Assembly: GCF_005405005.1 (NCBI RefSeq)
Contig: NZ_BJDH01000010.1
Location: 91,274 to 155,273 of the forward strand
DNA from: Lactiplantibacillus daoliensis
Lineage (GTDB): Bacteria > Bacillota > Bacilli > Lactobacillales > Lactobacillaceae
Length of the DNA: 64,000 nt
Direction of reading: 5' to 3'
Shown here: piece by piece, positions 9,547 through 19,074 of the stretch
Layout: the number at the start of each line of letters is the position of its first letter
Position numbering within the stretch: position 1 is the first letter of the stretch
Position numbers and translations under genes: made by a program
Notes under the pieces: generated by a model
Database searches by the model: none
Seen by the model: the letters and a program-made list of their open reading frames with translations, nothing else
Told to the model about the DNA's origin: nothing

Positions 9547-10830
9547 TCAAATATTGCCGACAATGACTGGTTCCCCGGTGAAAGTGAATTTCTCGTTGAC
9601 CACTGAAATCGTCGTTCGATCAATTTTGTTCTGATAATCACCCGTTGGCAATTGACAGGCCACCGCTTCAATGAAGTGACTGAAAGCAAAGTAACCAATG
9701 ACTTTTTGTGACCCACTAGTATACGTTACTGACATGACGGACTTGTTTTCTGCCTTAATCGTATACGCACCTGTGCTAAAAATAGGCTGATGTTTTAACG
9801 TCGCTAATCGACTAATCAGCTCTGAAAGATTAGCTGTCCCGTCCAAGGCAATGGGATCGGCATCGAATAAACTTGGCAAATGGGCCGCACCAAATTCTTC
9901 CCCATTATAGATGAGCCCAGCACCCTTTTGGAAAAGACTGAAGGACAGCATGTTACGTCTCATTTGAGGATCTGGCAAATATTGCGCCGCTCGTGGCACA
10001 TCGTGATTTTCCAAAAACCGCATTTTAACGTAGTTCTTCGGATAGGTGACATCTTGCTTCATTAGAATCCGTGCCAGTTCTGACAAGGACCGTTCGCCCT
10101 TAACCGTTGCCCGAAAATCTTCCAAAACATCATAATCATAGGTCAAGTCAAAGGCCTGATAGATTTCACTGTCAGATAAATCATCAAAACCAGCTTCACG
10201 CACTTGTTTGATAAAATCAGGGCCATTCGTTTCAGCTAACCAAATTAGACCAGGCTTATATTCAGCCAATTCGTGCCGCGCCTCTAGCCAAAAGGCCAAT
10301 GGGACTAGCGGCGCAACATCACAACGAAAGCCATCAACATAATCGGCCCATTGTTTCAAAGTCTGAATTTGATAATCCCATAATTCATGATGACCATAAT
10401 CTAAATCAATAATGTCTGACCAGTCAGCCACTCGATTTCCAAAACTACCGTCTGGCTTATGATAAAACCAATCTGGATGCTGCTGCAGCAGTTTTGAATC
10501 TGGGGAAGTATGATTATAAACAACATCTATCATGACTCGCATACCTTGGTCATGAATGGCTTTTGTTAAGGCGATAAAATCTGCCATCGTGCCGAGTTCT
10601 GGATTAATCCCGCGATAATCCGAAATCGCATATGGCGACCCTAATGTTCCTTTGCGATTTTTCTGGCCAATTGGCTGGATTGGCATTAACCAGATAATGT
10701 CGGTTCCTAAGGCTTTAATCCGTGGCAAATCTGCCTGTACAGCTTTAAAAGATCCTTGTTTTGAATAATTACGAGTAAAAACTGAATAAATTAGTTGTTG
10801 GCGCAATTTGATATCTGTTCCAATTGCCAT
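9547..10830 (-). CDS. GH13 alpha-amylase family enzyme (maltodextrin hydrolase type)
   Basis: The 427-residue protein is a compact GH13 barrel with region I DVVYNH (102-107), nucleophile D171 in GFRCDV, acid/base E200 in WLAETN and D277 in FLENHD. No secretion signal is present, so it cleaves imported maltodextrins or cyclodextrins inside the cell. ATG 10830 is preferred to the GTG at 10836 because AAAGGAG lies 8 nt upstream of it. The upstream GH13 gene stops at 10833, so the two are a tight operon with malR. It resembles the small amylases of the Lactiplantibacillus maltose locus. Exact product pattern unknown. Confidence 0.85.
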   Translation of the reverse strand: MAIGTDIKLRQQLIYSVFTRNYSKQGSFKAVQADLPRIKALGTDIIWLMPIQPIGQKNRKGTLGSPYAISDYRGINPELGTMADFIALTKAIHDQGMRVMIDVVYNHTSPDSKLLQQHPDWFYHKPDGSFGNRVADWSDIIDLDYGHHELWDYQIQTLKQWADYVDGFRCDVAPLVPLAFWLEARHELAEYKPGLIWLAETNGPDFIKQVREAGFDDLSDSEIYQAFDLTYDYDVLEDFRATVKGERSLSELARILMKQDVTYPKNYVKMRFLENHDVPRAAQYLPDPQMRRNMLSFSLFQKGAGLIYNGEEFGAAHLPSLFDADPIALDGTANLSELISRLATLKHQPIFSTGAYTIKAENKSVMSVTYTSGSQKVIGYFAFSHFIEAVACQLPTGDYQNKIDRTTISVVNEKFTFTGEPVIVGNI

Positions 10831-10832
10831 TT

Positions 10833-12509
10833 TCACCGCTCCTTTACGTCATCAATTGTCACTGTCATCGACCACGGCTGGTATTTATTCTGATCAGCTT
10901 GTTGTTCAACCATTCCGACCGTTAAAGTCGGTTTAGCATCACTGCTAACACTCACCACTTTGGCTGTATCGGTTAAATTACAAGTTACCGTAGCAACTTT
11001 ATCCGCTAATTGGCGGGTATATTGAAAGACCCCACTAACCGTCGGCTGAATGACTTCATCCCCTGCTGTAAATAATGAAGTTTGTTTCAGCCGCAATAAC
11101 TCCCGATAAAAGCTTAATAAACTTGTCGAATCCAACATTTCAGCCGCAACTGAGACGGACTTTGTTGGTTGCCCATTCAGCCAAGGCTCATGTTCTGAAA
11201 AACCTTGGTATGGTTGATCAGTGTCCCACGGCATGACACCCCGAGCAGCCATCTTGTGAGTGGAATTTAGCATTTTCATGGCCGCATCCGCTGAATAACC
11301 AGCTGCGAGTGCCTGCTGGTAAAATGGCAACACGGTCTGATCATGAAAATCTGACAATTGGTTCAGAGAACTATTTTCTAAGCCAAGCTCTTCACCGTAA
11401 TAAATAATGGGCAGGCCCCGTTGTAAATACAACATTGTTGCCAGACACTTTAAGCTTTGCCAATAATAAGCCGGGCTAGCATAGCGTGAGGCAACCCGCG
11501 CCATATCATGATTACTCCAATACAGAACTGGCAGACTGACATCCGCAAGCTTCGTTTCAATCGTCGTTAACCGTTGGCGCATCCCATCAACATCCAGCGC
11601 TTTAGGCTGGAACTCTGCTGGCAATCGCGAATCAAGCTGATCCATACGATCGACAATCGAACGGAACGTAATCACCGCATCACATTCATCATTTTGTGGG
11701 CGACTGTAATCAATCAATAGCTCAGGGCTAGCCGAAGCTGCTTCCCCTAAAATAAAGACATCTGGCTTGATGGCGCGTAAAGCGTGGCAGAATTCACGTA
11801 AATAAGGCTGTACTCGACTAAGATGCGCGTAAAAAGTATCATCGATGATTGGTTTTTGCGGATCACCGACTGCAAATTGTTTGAAATTGGCTTTATCAAT
11901 ATGAATAAAGGCATCCAGTCTTAACCCATCGATTCCTTTATTGAGCCAAAACTTGGCGATCTCAATCATCGCCTGTCTCACAGCCGGATTCTGCCAATTC
12001 AGATCTGGCATATGCCGATCAAATAAATGAAAGTAATAGTTATTCGGCTCTTTTGGCGTTGGCTCCCAGACGCTACCACCAAAGAATGAGCCCCAATTAT
12101 TAGGTAACTGTCCTGGTTGCGCTTGGGCCCATAAATAATAATCATGATAGGCACTTTGCGGATCCTTCAAAGCTGCTTTAAACCAAGGATGCTGATCAGA
12201 TGTATGGTTCATAACAAAATCCAATAACAAATGCATCCCATTCTGATGCAATGCTTGAATCAAATCCTCAACGTCCGCCATCGACCCGACAGATTGGTCA
12301 ATTTGATAGTAATCGGCAACATCATAACCATTATCAACCTGGGGAGACACATAAATTGGGTTCAGCCAAACTGTCGTAATTCCTAAAGCCTTCAGGTATG
12401 GAATTTTTTGAATAACGCCTTGCAAGTCACCAATGCCGTCATTATTCGTGTCATTGAAGCTTTTAGGATAAATCTGATAAATAACTTGTTTTTCATGCCA
12501 TTTTGCCAT
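10833..12509 (-). CDS. GH13 oligo-1,6-glucosidase / alpha-glucosidase
   Basis: The 558-residue protein has the GH13 subfamily 31 layout: QIYPKSFNDTNNDGIGDLQG near the N-terminus, DFVMNHTS (97-104), nucleophile D199 in GLRLDAF, acid/base E256 in LGEAAS and the SNHD motif for the third aspartate. Such enzymes remove glucose from the non-reducing ends of isomaltose, panose or dextran oligosaccharides. It is cytoplasmic. It lies 14 nt after malR and directly before the small GH13 gene. A second enzyme of the same family is the first gene of the maltose operon (20350-22047); the pair probably divides alpha-1,6 and alpha-1,4 substrates, which cannot be resolved by eye. Confidence 0.88.
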   Translation of the reverse strand: MAKWHEKQVIYQIYPKSFNDTNNDGIGDLQGVIQKIPYLKALGITTVWLNPIYVSPQVDNGYDVADYYQIDQSVGSMADVEDLIQALHQNGMHLLLDFVMNHTSDQHPWFKAALKDPQSAYHDYYLWAQAQPGQLPNNWGSFFGGSVWEPTPKEPNNYYFHLFDRHMPDLNWQNPAVRQAMIEIAKFWLNKGIDGLRLDAFIHIDKANFKQFAVGDPQKPIIDDTFYAHLSRVQPYLREFCHALRAIKPDVFILGEAASASPELLIDYSRPQNDECDAVITFRSIVDRMDQLDSRLPAEFQPKALDVDGMRQRLTTIETKLADVSLPVLYWSNHDMARVASRYASPAYYWQSLKCLATMLYLQRGLPIIYYGEELGLENSSLNQLSDFHDQTVLPFYQQALAAGYSADAAMKMLNSTHKMAARGVMPWDTDQPYQGFSEHEPWLNGQPTKSVSVAAEMLDSTSLLSFYRELLRLKQTSLFTAGDEVIQPTVSGVFQYTRQLADKVATVTCNLTDTAKVVSVSSDAKPTLTVGMVEQQADQNKYQPWSMTVTIDDVKER

Positions 12510-12523
12510 TTCAGTTGTTCCTC

Positions 12524-13531
12524 CTAAGCTAACGTCTGAACCGAATTCCGTTCAATAATTCGATGTGGCACAATAATCTTTGTGGCCAGACTGTCAGCGT
12601 GTTTCAGATCAATCACAATTCGAGCGGCTTCCATGCCCAACCGCCGTGGAAAAATTTCAATCGACGTTAACATCGGACGAGCGGTTTCCGCAAAAATTGA
12701 ATTATTAAACGCAATGACAGATGGTCGCTCATCTTCCGAACAAACAGCACCCAAGACATGCTGTAATCGCAATCCCAGCATGTCATCAACAACTACAAAA
12801 GCGGTTACATTTGGATTGTCGTGCCTATATTGTTTCACAATTTCAAAATCATCGTCATATTTGGCGAAAACGATCTTAAGTTTACGGGTCGCAAACCCGT
12901 GTGATTCAACAATTTGTCGATAACCCATTAGCCGATCATTTTGAGCCATCTTTATTAAATCGCTATAAACAAAACAAATTTCTTGATGCCCATGATCTAC
13001 TAAGAAACGGGTAGCATCCGCGCCAGCCAAGATATTATCATTATCAACATAGGGCGTTTCATTGACGTGCCGGTATGGCTTCCCAACGATAACAAAGTGT
13101 ACTTTCAGGGCGGTCAATCTCTCAACGATCGGATCATTTTTTTCAGAATATAATAGAATAAATCGCCGAATCATACCTTGAGTGACCATTGTATTAATAC
13201 TATTCAATAATTCTTCTTGTGACGTCCCCGTAGCCAAGTTAACCATTAATTTCGCATCATAACAGACTTCACTCACGCCACGAATAATTTCCATAAAGAC
13301 CGGGTTTCCAAAAACATCTTGGTGATCAACGGGTAATACAACGCCAATCGCGTTACTCTGCTTATTAGCTAAACTTTGAGCATTGAAATCTGGCGCATAA
13401 TTTAATTTGGCCATCGCTTCATGGACTCTTTTTTGCGTTTTTGGACTAATTGTTGGATTATTATGCATTGCTCTGGAAGCAGTTGACGGCGAAACACCCG
13501 CTAATTCTGCAACATCTTTAATTGTTGCCAT
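12524..13531 (-). CDS. malR: LacI-family maltose/maltodextrin regulator
   Basis: The 335-residue LacI/GalR protein begins MATIKDVAELAGVSPSTASRA, a helix-turn-helix with the usual hinge, followed by the sugar-binding core. It heads a minus-strand unit with two GH13 genes and lies between them and the maltose operon, so it is the natural candidate to bind the ACGCAANCGNTTGCGT-like palindromes at 22114-22132 and 22237-22256. AGGAGATGAG precedes the ATG. Its leader holds a separate palindrome (13574-13593) of different sequence. Effector (maltose or maltodextrin) is inferred. Confidence 0.88.
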   Translation of the reverse strand: MATIKDVAELAGVSPSTASRAMHNNPTISPKTQKRVHEAMAKLNYAPDFNAQSLANKQSNAIGVVLPVDHQDVFGNPVFMEIIRGVSEVCYDAKLMVNLATGTSQEELLNSINTMVTQGMIRRFILLYSEKNDPIVERLTALKVHFVIVGKPYRHVNETPYVDNDNILAGADATRFLVDHGHQEICFVYSDLIKMAQNDRLMGYRQIVESHGFATRKLKIVFAKYDDDFEIVKQYRHDNPNVTAFVVVDDMLGLRLQHVLGAVCSEDERPSVIAFNNSIFAETARPMLTSIEIFPRRLGMEAARIVIDLKHADSLATKIIVPHRIIERNSVQTLA

Positions 13532-13573
13532 AATCTCATCTCCTGCATGTTCTCACTGCCAATTTTGAAACAC

Positions 13574-13593
13574 GTCAGACAGATTTGTCTGAC
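13574..13593. promoter_or_regulatory. Perfect 8-bp-arm palindrome in the malR leader
   Basis: GTCAGACA and TGTCTGAC are separated by GATT. It lies about 45 bp upstream of the malR ATG and downstream of a -10-like TATAAT on the minus strand (13633-13628). It does not resemble the mal operators, so another factor may bind, or it forms an RNA hairpin. Confidence 0.45.
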
Positions 13594-13636
13594 TTTTCAA
13601 ACATTAAATCTTTTATACTGAAAATCTATTATACCT

Positions 13637-13669
13637 ATAAAATTAGGCCGTGCACAATGCACAGCCTAA
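13637..13669 (-). terminator. Terminator of the maltose operon after mapA
   Basis: On the minus strand TTAGGCTGTGCA and TGCACGGCCTAA pair around TTG, followed by TTTTAT. It separates mapA from the malR unit. Confidence 0.75.
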
Positions 13670-13725
13670 TCATCAGCCTATTAACATCAATGTCATACCG
13701 AATCAAGGATTAATCTCAACAACCA

Positions 13726-16005
13726 TTAAGCTTTAGTAGCAGCCGTGACTTGATCTTTTAAAATCACGTCTTCCCCGTTCAATTCAATCGTTAAGGCATC
13801 GCCACTGACTAATTCAACAGTCGTCTGAGTTTGATCCACATCGACCTTCAACAACCGACCTCGGAAGTTAATATGGAATTGGTAGTGTGACCATTCCTTT
13901 GGCGCAAATGGTGCAAAGGATAATTTACCATCTCGCACCCGCATGCCAGCAAAGCCTTGAACAATTGCCAACCACGACCCAGTCATTGAGGTAATATGCA
14001 ACCCGTCAACCGTGTCATTGTTGTAGTTATCCAAATCTAACCGGGCGGTCCGTTGATACATTTCAACTGCTTTTTCCTCATAATGGAGATCAGCAGCCAA
14101 AATTGCGTGAACAGCGGGAGACAAACTTGATTCATGAACCGTTAATGGTTCGTAGAAATCAAAGTTAGCCTTCTTTTGCGCTGTCGTAAAGTGATCCATA
14201 AAATAGTAAATGCCTTGTAAAACATCCGCTTGTTTGATGTATGGTGACCGTAAGATGTGATCCCATGACCAGTGTTGATTGATGGGCCGTTGATCAGCTG
14301 GAATTGATGAAGCTGGTTTCAAATCTTTATCCAAGAACGTATCATTTTGAACAAAAATGCCTAAGTCATCATCATGTGGGAAGTACATCCGGTCAACAAT
14401 ATCTTGCCATTTTGCTAATTCGTCGGCACTCACGTTTAATGCGTCGCGTTTGGCATCAGCAACCTTTTTCAAGCTGGCTAACGTGTATTGCAACGTCCAG
14501 CGTGCCAAGAAGTTGGTGTACCAATTATTGTTAACGTTGTTTTCGTATTCATTAGGTCCAGTAACGCCGTGGATCATGTACTGCTGTTTACGTTCGGAGA
14601 AGTGTACTCGATCAGCCCAGAACCGTGAAATGGCAGTCAAGACATCGATTCCTTTTTCCTTCAAGTAAGTTTCATCACCGGTGTAACGGGTGTAGTTATA
14701 GATGGCATAAGCGATTGAACCATTCCGATGAATTTCTTCAAAGGTAATTTCCCATTCGTTATGACATTCAATCCCGTTAAAGGTGACCATCGGGAAGAGT
14801 GCCCCATCGAGGCCTTGCATCTTCGCATTGTGGAACGCACCGTCTAATTGATTGTAACGGTATTCCAACAAGTTTTCAGTCACTTTTGGCTTAGCTAACG
14901 ACAGATAGAACGGTACTCCGAAGGCTTCGGTATCCCAATAAGTGGCGCCACCGTACTTTTCACCCGTGAACCCTTTTGGTCCAAGATTCAAGCGCTTGTC
15001 TTCACCGTAGTAAGTGGAGAATAATTGGAATAGGTTAAAACGAATCCCTTGTTGTGCCGCATCGTCACCTTCAATAGCAACATCCGCTAGTTCCCAACGT
15101 TTTGCCCAAACTGCTACATGCGCTTTCAGCAATTCTTCGTAAGTCTGCGCATGAACCGCTTCAGCCAATTTGGCCATGCCAGTACGTAATGCCGACATGT
15201 CTGAGTAGTCCCGGGAAGTCACGACGACCACCCGTTTTTCAAAATTCTTAGTTTCATCAGGCGCCAAAGTTCCACGGAAAATGTTTGTGACGGCTTTTTC
15301 CGTATCAGGTGCAGCTGAACCTCTAAAATCAGTCAAGTGCATCATTTGCATGCCTAAGGTGAACCGTGGTGTTCCAAAATCATTCGGCTTGGTTTGTGCA
15401 ACCATGCTGCCACCAGTGACCGCATGACTCTTGTCAAGCACTTGCCAGAATTGTTCGTCGTAGTTGGCATCTTCATTGAAGACATCCGCATCAATCTGTG
15501 AAATGAAGCCGATTTGGACGGGCTCATCACTCAAATTATGCACACTATAATGGACATCGAACAATTCCTTCTGAGCAACACTCACGAAGCGATCAATTTG
15601 GAATTGCACTCGTTTTTCACCTTTGGTCACGATAAATGACCGGCGTAAGACACCTGTGTGCATATCCAAATCAATCATAAAGTCGCTGATTTCGTCTTTT
15701 GCCAAGTCAACTTGATCGCCATCAATCGTTAAATTGACTTTGACAAAATTGACCGCATTGATCACTTTACCGAAATAGTCTGGGTAGCCATTCTTCCACC
15801 AGCCGACCCGAGTCTTATCTGGATACCAGACTCCGCCGATGTAGATGCCTTTCAAGGTGTCATTGGAATAATGTTCCTCAAACATCCCACGCATCCCCAT
15901 ATAGCCATTCCCGATACTGGTCATACTTTCTTGTAACCGTTTATCCGTTGGCACTAATTCATGACTAATCACGTGCCACGGATCGACCTCAAAAATACGT
16001 TTCAT
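13726..16005 (-). CDS. mapA: GH65 maltose phosphorylase
   Basis: The 759-residue protein matches the length and layout of GH65 maltose phosphorylases: an N-terminal beta-sandwich, an (alpha/alpha)6 barrel and C-terminal sheets. The acid catalyst is E486 in TGPNEYEN. The enzyme splits maltose with phosphate to glucose and beta-glucose-1-phosphate in the cytoplasm, saving one ATP. It is the last gene of the operon after malEFG and msmK, separated from msmK by a stem-loop. The beta-phosphoglucomutase needed for the phosphorylated product is not in the window. Kojibiose or trehalose phosphorylase activity in the same family cannot be fully excluded, but context favours maltose. Confidence 0.92.
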   Translation of the reverse strand: MKRIFEVDPWHVISHELVPTDKRLQESMTSIGNGYMGMRGMFEEHYSNDTLKGIYIGGVWYPDKTRVGWWKNGYPDYFGKVINAVNFVKVNLTIDGDQVDLAKDEISDFMIDLDMHTGVLRRSFIVTKGEKRVQFQIDRFVSVAQKELFDVHYSVHNLSDEPVQIGFISQIDADVFNEDANYDEQFWQVLDKSHAVTGGSMVAQTKPNDFGTPRFTLGMQMMHLTDFRGSAAPDTEKAVTNIFRGTLAPDETKNFEKRVVVVTSRDYSDMSALRTGMAKLAEAVHAQTYEELLKAHVAVWAKRWELADVAIEGDDAAQQGIRFNLFQLFSTYYGEDKRLNLGPKGFTGEKYGGATYWDTEAFGVPFYLSLAKPKVTENLLEYRYNQLDGAFHNAKMQGLDGALFPMVTFNGIECHNEWEITFEEIHRNGSIAYAIYNYTRYTGDETYLKEKGIDVLTAISRFWADRVHFSERKQQYMIHGVTGPNEYENNVNNNWYTNFLARWTLQYTLASLKKVADAKRDALNVSADELAKWQDIVDRMYFPHDDDLGIFVQNDTFLDKDLKPASSIPADQRPINQHWSWDHILRSPYIKQADVLQGIYYFMDHFTTAQKKANFDFYEPLTVHESSLSPAVHAILAADLHYEEKAVEMYQRTARLDLDNYNNDTVDGLHITSMTGSWLAIVQGFAGMRVRDGKLSFAPFAPKEWSHYQFHINFRGRLLKVDVDQTQTTVELVSGDALTIELNGEDVILKDQVTAATKA

Positions 16006-16037
16006 CTTGATACGTCCTCCTAAATAATTGCGATAGA

Positions 16038-16074
16038 AAGGGAGTCTGTGACAATAATGTCTCCAGACTCCCTT
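16038..16074 (-). other. Intercistronic stem-loop between msmK and mapA
   Basis: AAGGGAGTCTG and CAGACTCCCTT form a perfect 11-bp stem with a 15-nt loop and no proper U-tract. It may be a processing or partial attenuation structure that separates transporter and phosphorylase expression. Confidence 0.6.
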
Positions 16075-16109
16075 CTAAATCCATCTAACGCGACCGTGTT
16101 AACGACTCA

Positions 16110-17213
16110 TTATTCAATCGTTAATTCAGTTTCGTCATCGAAGAAATGGGCTTTACTCATTTCAAACGCCATTTCGACTTCTTCGCCTGGTTTATGATAA
16201 TCACGTGCATTAACTTGGGCTACGAATTCAGTTTCACCGGTACGTGAATAGAGCATTGAATCAGTACCTAAGAATTCTGAAACTTCAACTTTAGCACTAA
16301 CAACCGCATCAGGCATCGCTTCTAAGGCTACTTGTTCGGTATGAATATCTTCAGGACGAATCCCGACTGTCAATTTCTTACCATCGTAACCTTTTTCACG
16401 TAAGACCTTTAACCGACCTTCAGGAACCGCAACATCCAAGCCACGACCATTAGAAACACGACCATTCTTCAATTCAGCATCAAAGAAGTTCATTGAAGGT
16501 GATCCCATGAACCCAGCCACGAATTTGTTGGTTGGCTTATTGTAAAGTTCATCTGGTGTTCCGACTTGTTGAATCTTACCATCGTTCATGATAACAATTC
16601 GATCGGCCATCGTCATCGCTTCAACTTGATCATGGGTCACATAAATCATGTTTGTTTGTAACCGTTGATGTAATTGGGCAATCTGTGTCCGCATATCAAC
16701 CCGCAACTTAGCATCCAAGTTTGAGAGGGGTTCATCAAGTAAGAACAACTTCGCATCTCGAACGATTGCTCGTCCTAAAGCGACACGTTGCCGTTGCCCA
16801 CCAGATAATGCAGCTGGTTTCCGTTGTAGAAAATCAGTCAACCCTAAAATTTCAGCGGCATTATCAACCCGTTTTTTGATTTCGTCTTTTGGCATTTTCT
16901 TAATTGAAAGTCCAAAACCCATGTTGTCAAAAACGGTCATGTTTGGATATAGTGCGTAGTTTTGGAAAACCATCGCAATATCCCGATCCTTAGGTGCCAA
17001 GTCATTAATGACCTTGCCATCCATCACTAAATCACCCTTGGAAATATCTTCCAAGCCGGCAATCATCCGTAACGTGGTTGATTTACCACAACCAGAAGGA
17101 CCGACAAAAACAATAAATTCTTTATCTTTAATATCTAGATTAAAGTCACTTACGGAATAGCTATCATTACCATCGTATTCCTTATAAATATGCTTTAAAT
17201 TAATTTCAACCAT
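16110..17213 (-). CDS. msmK: Sugar ABC transporter ATPase (MsmK/MalK type)
   Basis: The 367-residue protein has an ABC ATPase domain with Walker A GPSGCGKST (38-46), signature LSGGQRQR and Walker B LFLLDEP, followed by the OB-fold regulatory domain typical of carbohydrate (CUT1) importers. It powers the MalFG permease from the cytoplasmic side and may also serve other sugar importers, as MsmK does in related bacteria. The gene lies 69 bp after malG and before mapA in the same operon. Confidence 0.93.
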   Translation of the reverse strand: MVEINLKHIYKEYDGNDSYSVSDFNLDIKDKEFIVFVGPSGCGKSTTLRMIAGLEDISKGDLVMDGKVINDLAPKDRDIAMVFQNYALYPNMTVFDNMGFGLSIKKMPKDEIKKRVDNAAEILGLTDFLQRKPAALSGGQRQRVALGRAIVRDAKLFLLDEPLSNLDAKLRVDMRTQIAQLHQRLQTNMIYVTHDQVEAMTMADRIVIMNDGKIQQVGTPDELYNKPTNKFVAGFMGSPSMNFFDAELKNGRVSNGRGLDVAVPEGRLKVLREKGYDGKKLTVGIRPEDIHTEQVALEAMPDAVVSAKVEVSEFLGTDSMLYSRTGETEFVAQVNARDYHKPGEEVEMAFEMSKAHFFDDETELTIE

Positions 17214-17282
17214 CTTAACTGTCTCCCCTTACTCCGATTTCACCAATCGCATCAATGCTTAATATGAATACAGTTACACTAA

Positions 17283-18161
17283 CTATTTAACTGACCCACT
17301 TGTTACCCCAGCAATAATGTATTTCTGGAAGAAGACATACATAATTAAGACCGGCAGTAAAACTAAGACGTATGAAGCAAAGGCTAAGTTGTATTGCGTT
17401 GAGAATTGACCTTGGAACACATATTGTGCCAACTGTAACGTTTGTTGATCTGGATTGCTCAACAGAACCAATGGCATTAAGAAGTCATTCCAAGTCCACA
17501 TAAATGACAAGATAGCAACTGTGGCATGCATTGGCTTCATTAGTGGGAAGATCACCTTAAAGAATATCTGCATTGGCTTAGCGCCGTCCATTTCAGCGGC
17601 TTCTTCAAGCGCTGTTGGAATTTCCTTAACAAATCCTGAATAGAGGAAGATGTTTTGTGGTAACCCAAAGACAATATATAGGAATGTAATCCCAATAATA
17701 TTATCCATATGGAAAGCACTGACTTCTTTAACTAACGGTAACATGATGACATTGAACGGAATAAACATCGCACTGATGAAGTAGTAATACATCATATTAA
17801 AGAATTTGTTCTTTAAGCGATACCGCGTAATGACATAAGCCGCCATTGAGTTTGTGAAGATCGTAAAGATGACATTAACAACCGTAATAAACAATGTGTT
17901 CAAGAACATCTTGGGAAAGTTTGTCATTTGCCAAGCGTTCTTAAAGTTTTCCCAATGGATTTGCTTAGGCAATGATAAGACGTTGCTCATTTGACTCGGA
18001 TCTTTTAACGCAATCACAATCGTGATATAAAGCGGTCCTAAGATTGCAAAAATTGCAAGCACCATCATGACACTAGTCAGTGTCCAGTTTACTTTTTTCT
18101 TACGCTTCTTGGACTTACGTGGAGCCGGCGTATTATTATTCAAATCTGCATTAGCTTGCAT
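17283..18161 (-). CDS. malG: Maltodextrin ABC transporter permease MalG
   Basis: The 292-residue membrane protein has about six helices and the conserved EAA loop (EEAAEMDGAKPMQIFFKVIFP) that contacts the ATPase. The basic N-terminal tail RKSKKRKKK is cytoplasmic. It pairs with MalF; the genes share one base at 18161 (TAATG), a sign of translational coupling. Maltodextrin specificity is inferred from the surrounding mal genes. Confidence 0.92.
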   Translation of the reverse strand: MQANADLNNNTPAPRKSKKRKKKVNWTLTSVMMVLAIFAILGPLYITIVIALKDPSQMSNVLSLPKQIHWENFKNAWQMTNFPKMFLNTLFITVVNVIFTIFTNSMAAYVITRYRLKNKFFNMMYYYFISAMFIPFNVIMLPLVKEVSAFHMDNIIGITFLYIVFGLPQNIFLYSGFVKEIPTALEEAAEMDGAKPMQIFFKVIFPLMKPMHATVAILSFMWTWNDFLMPLVLLSNPDQQTLQLAQYVFQGQFSTQYNLAFASYVLVLLPVLIMYVFFQKYIIAGVTSGSVK

Positions 18162-19060
18162 TATCCCAACCGCTCCTCTCGTTTATTCAAAACTCTCAAC
18201 TGAATGAGTGAGATTGTAAGTACAACAATGAACAGTACCACGGCGTTCGCAGATTGAACTGCGAATTGTGAGCCTTGGAAACCTTGCGTATAAATTTCAA
18301 CTGAAATTGACGTTGTACTATTACCTGGGCCACCATTAGTCATCGCCATGATTTGGTCGAAGACCATGAGGTAACCTTTAACTGATAAGACTAAATTAAT
18401 CGTGAAGAACGGTGCAATCAATGGGAATGTCAAACGCATGAATTTTTGCCATGGGTTGACACCATCTAAGGCCGCAGCTTCATAAATTTCTGGATCAACT
18501 GACTGAAGTCCAGCCAGGTAAATCAAGGTATTAAACGCTAATCCTTGCCAAATGGTCATGATTAAAATTCCAACCCAAGCATGCGTTGTCCCTAAGATGT
18601 TACTGGACATAAAGCCCCAGTGTAGCGCCCGGCCTAAGCTTGGTAACATGTTACCAAAGATAAACTTAAACACGAACCCAACAATCAATGACCCTAGCAT
18701 GTATGGTAAGAAATAAATTGCCTTCAAGAAATTTTGATACTTGATTTTACCATTCAAGCCAACGGCAATCGCCAAAGCAATTGCATTAACTAAAATTGTG
18801 GCAAACAAGGCAAATTTAAACGTAAACCAATAAGCATGCGTAATATTACTGTTACCGAACATATACAGATAGTTCTTTAGACCGACAAACTTCCAAGTGC
18901 CATACCCGCTCCAGTCAGTGAAGCTGTAAAATACCCCGCGTAAAAACGGAATGGTATGAAAAATGAAGAATAGGATCCCAATTGGAACCACCATCATATA
19001 ATATGCAAATGGTATCTTTTTCCCCTTACGTTTGGGTTTTCTCTTAATCGTCTCTTGCAT
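18161..19060 (-). CDS. malF: Maltodextrin ABC transporter permease MalF
   Basis: The 299-residue CUT1 permease has six predicted helices and the EAA loop EAAALDGVNPWQKFMRLTFP. It lacks the long extra N-terminal helices of E. coli MalF, as is usual in Firmicutes. It forms the membrane channel with MalG and receives sugar from the lipoprotein MalE, encoded 14 nt upstream. Confidence 0.92.
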   Translation of the reverse strand: MQETIKRKPKRKGKKIPFAYYMMVVPIGILFFIFHTIPFLRGVFYSFTDWSGYGTWKFVGLKNYLYMFGNSNITHAYWFTFKFALFATILVNAIALAIAVGLNGKIKYQNFLKAIYFLPYMLGSLIVGFVFKFIFGNMLPSLGRALHWGFMSSNILGTTHAWVGILIMTIWQGLAFNTLIYLAGLQSVDPEIYEAAALDGVNPWQKFMRLTFPLIAPFFTINLVLSVKGYLMVFDQIMAMTNGGPGNSTTSISVEIYTQGFQGSQFAVQSANAVVLFIVVLTISLIQLRVLNKREERLG

Positions 19061-19074
19061 TAGTTATCGATCCT

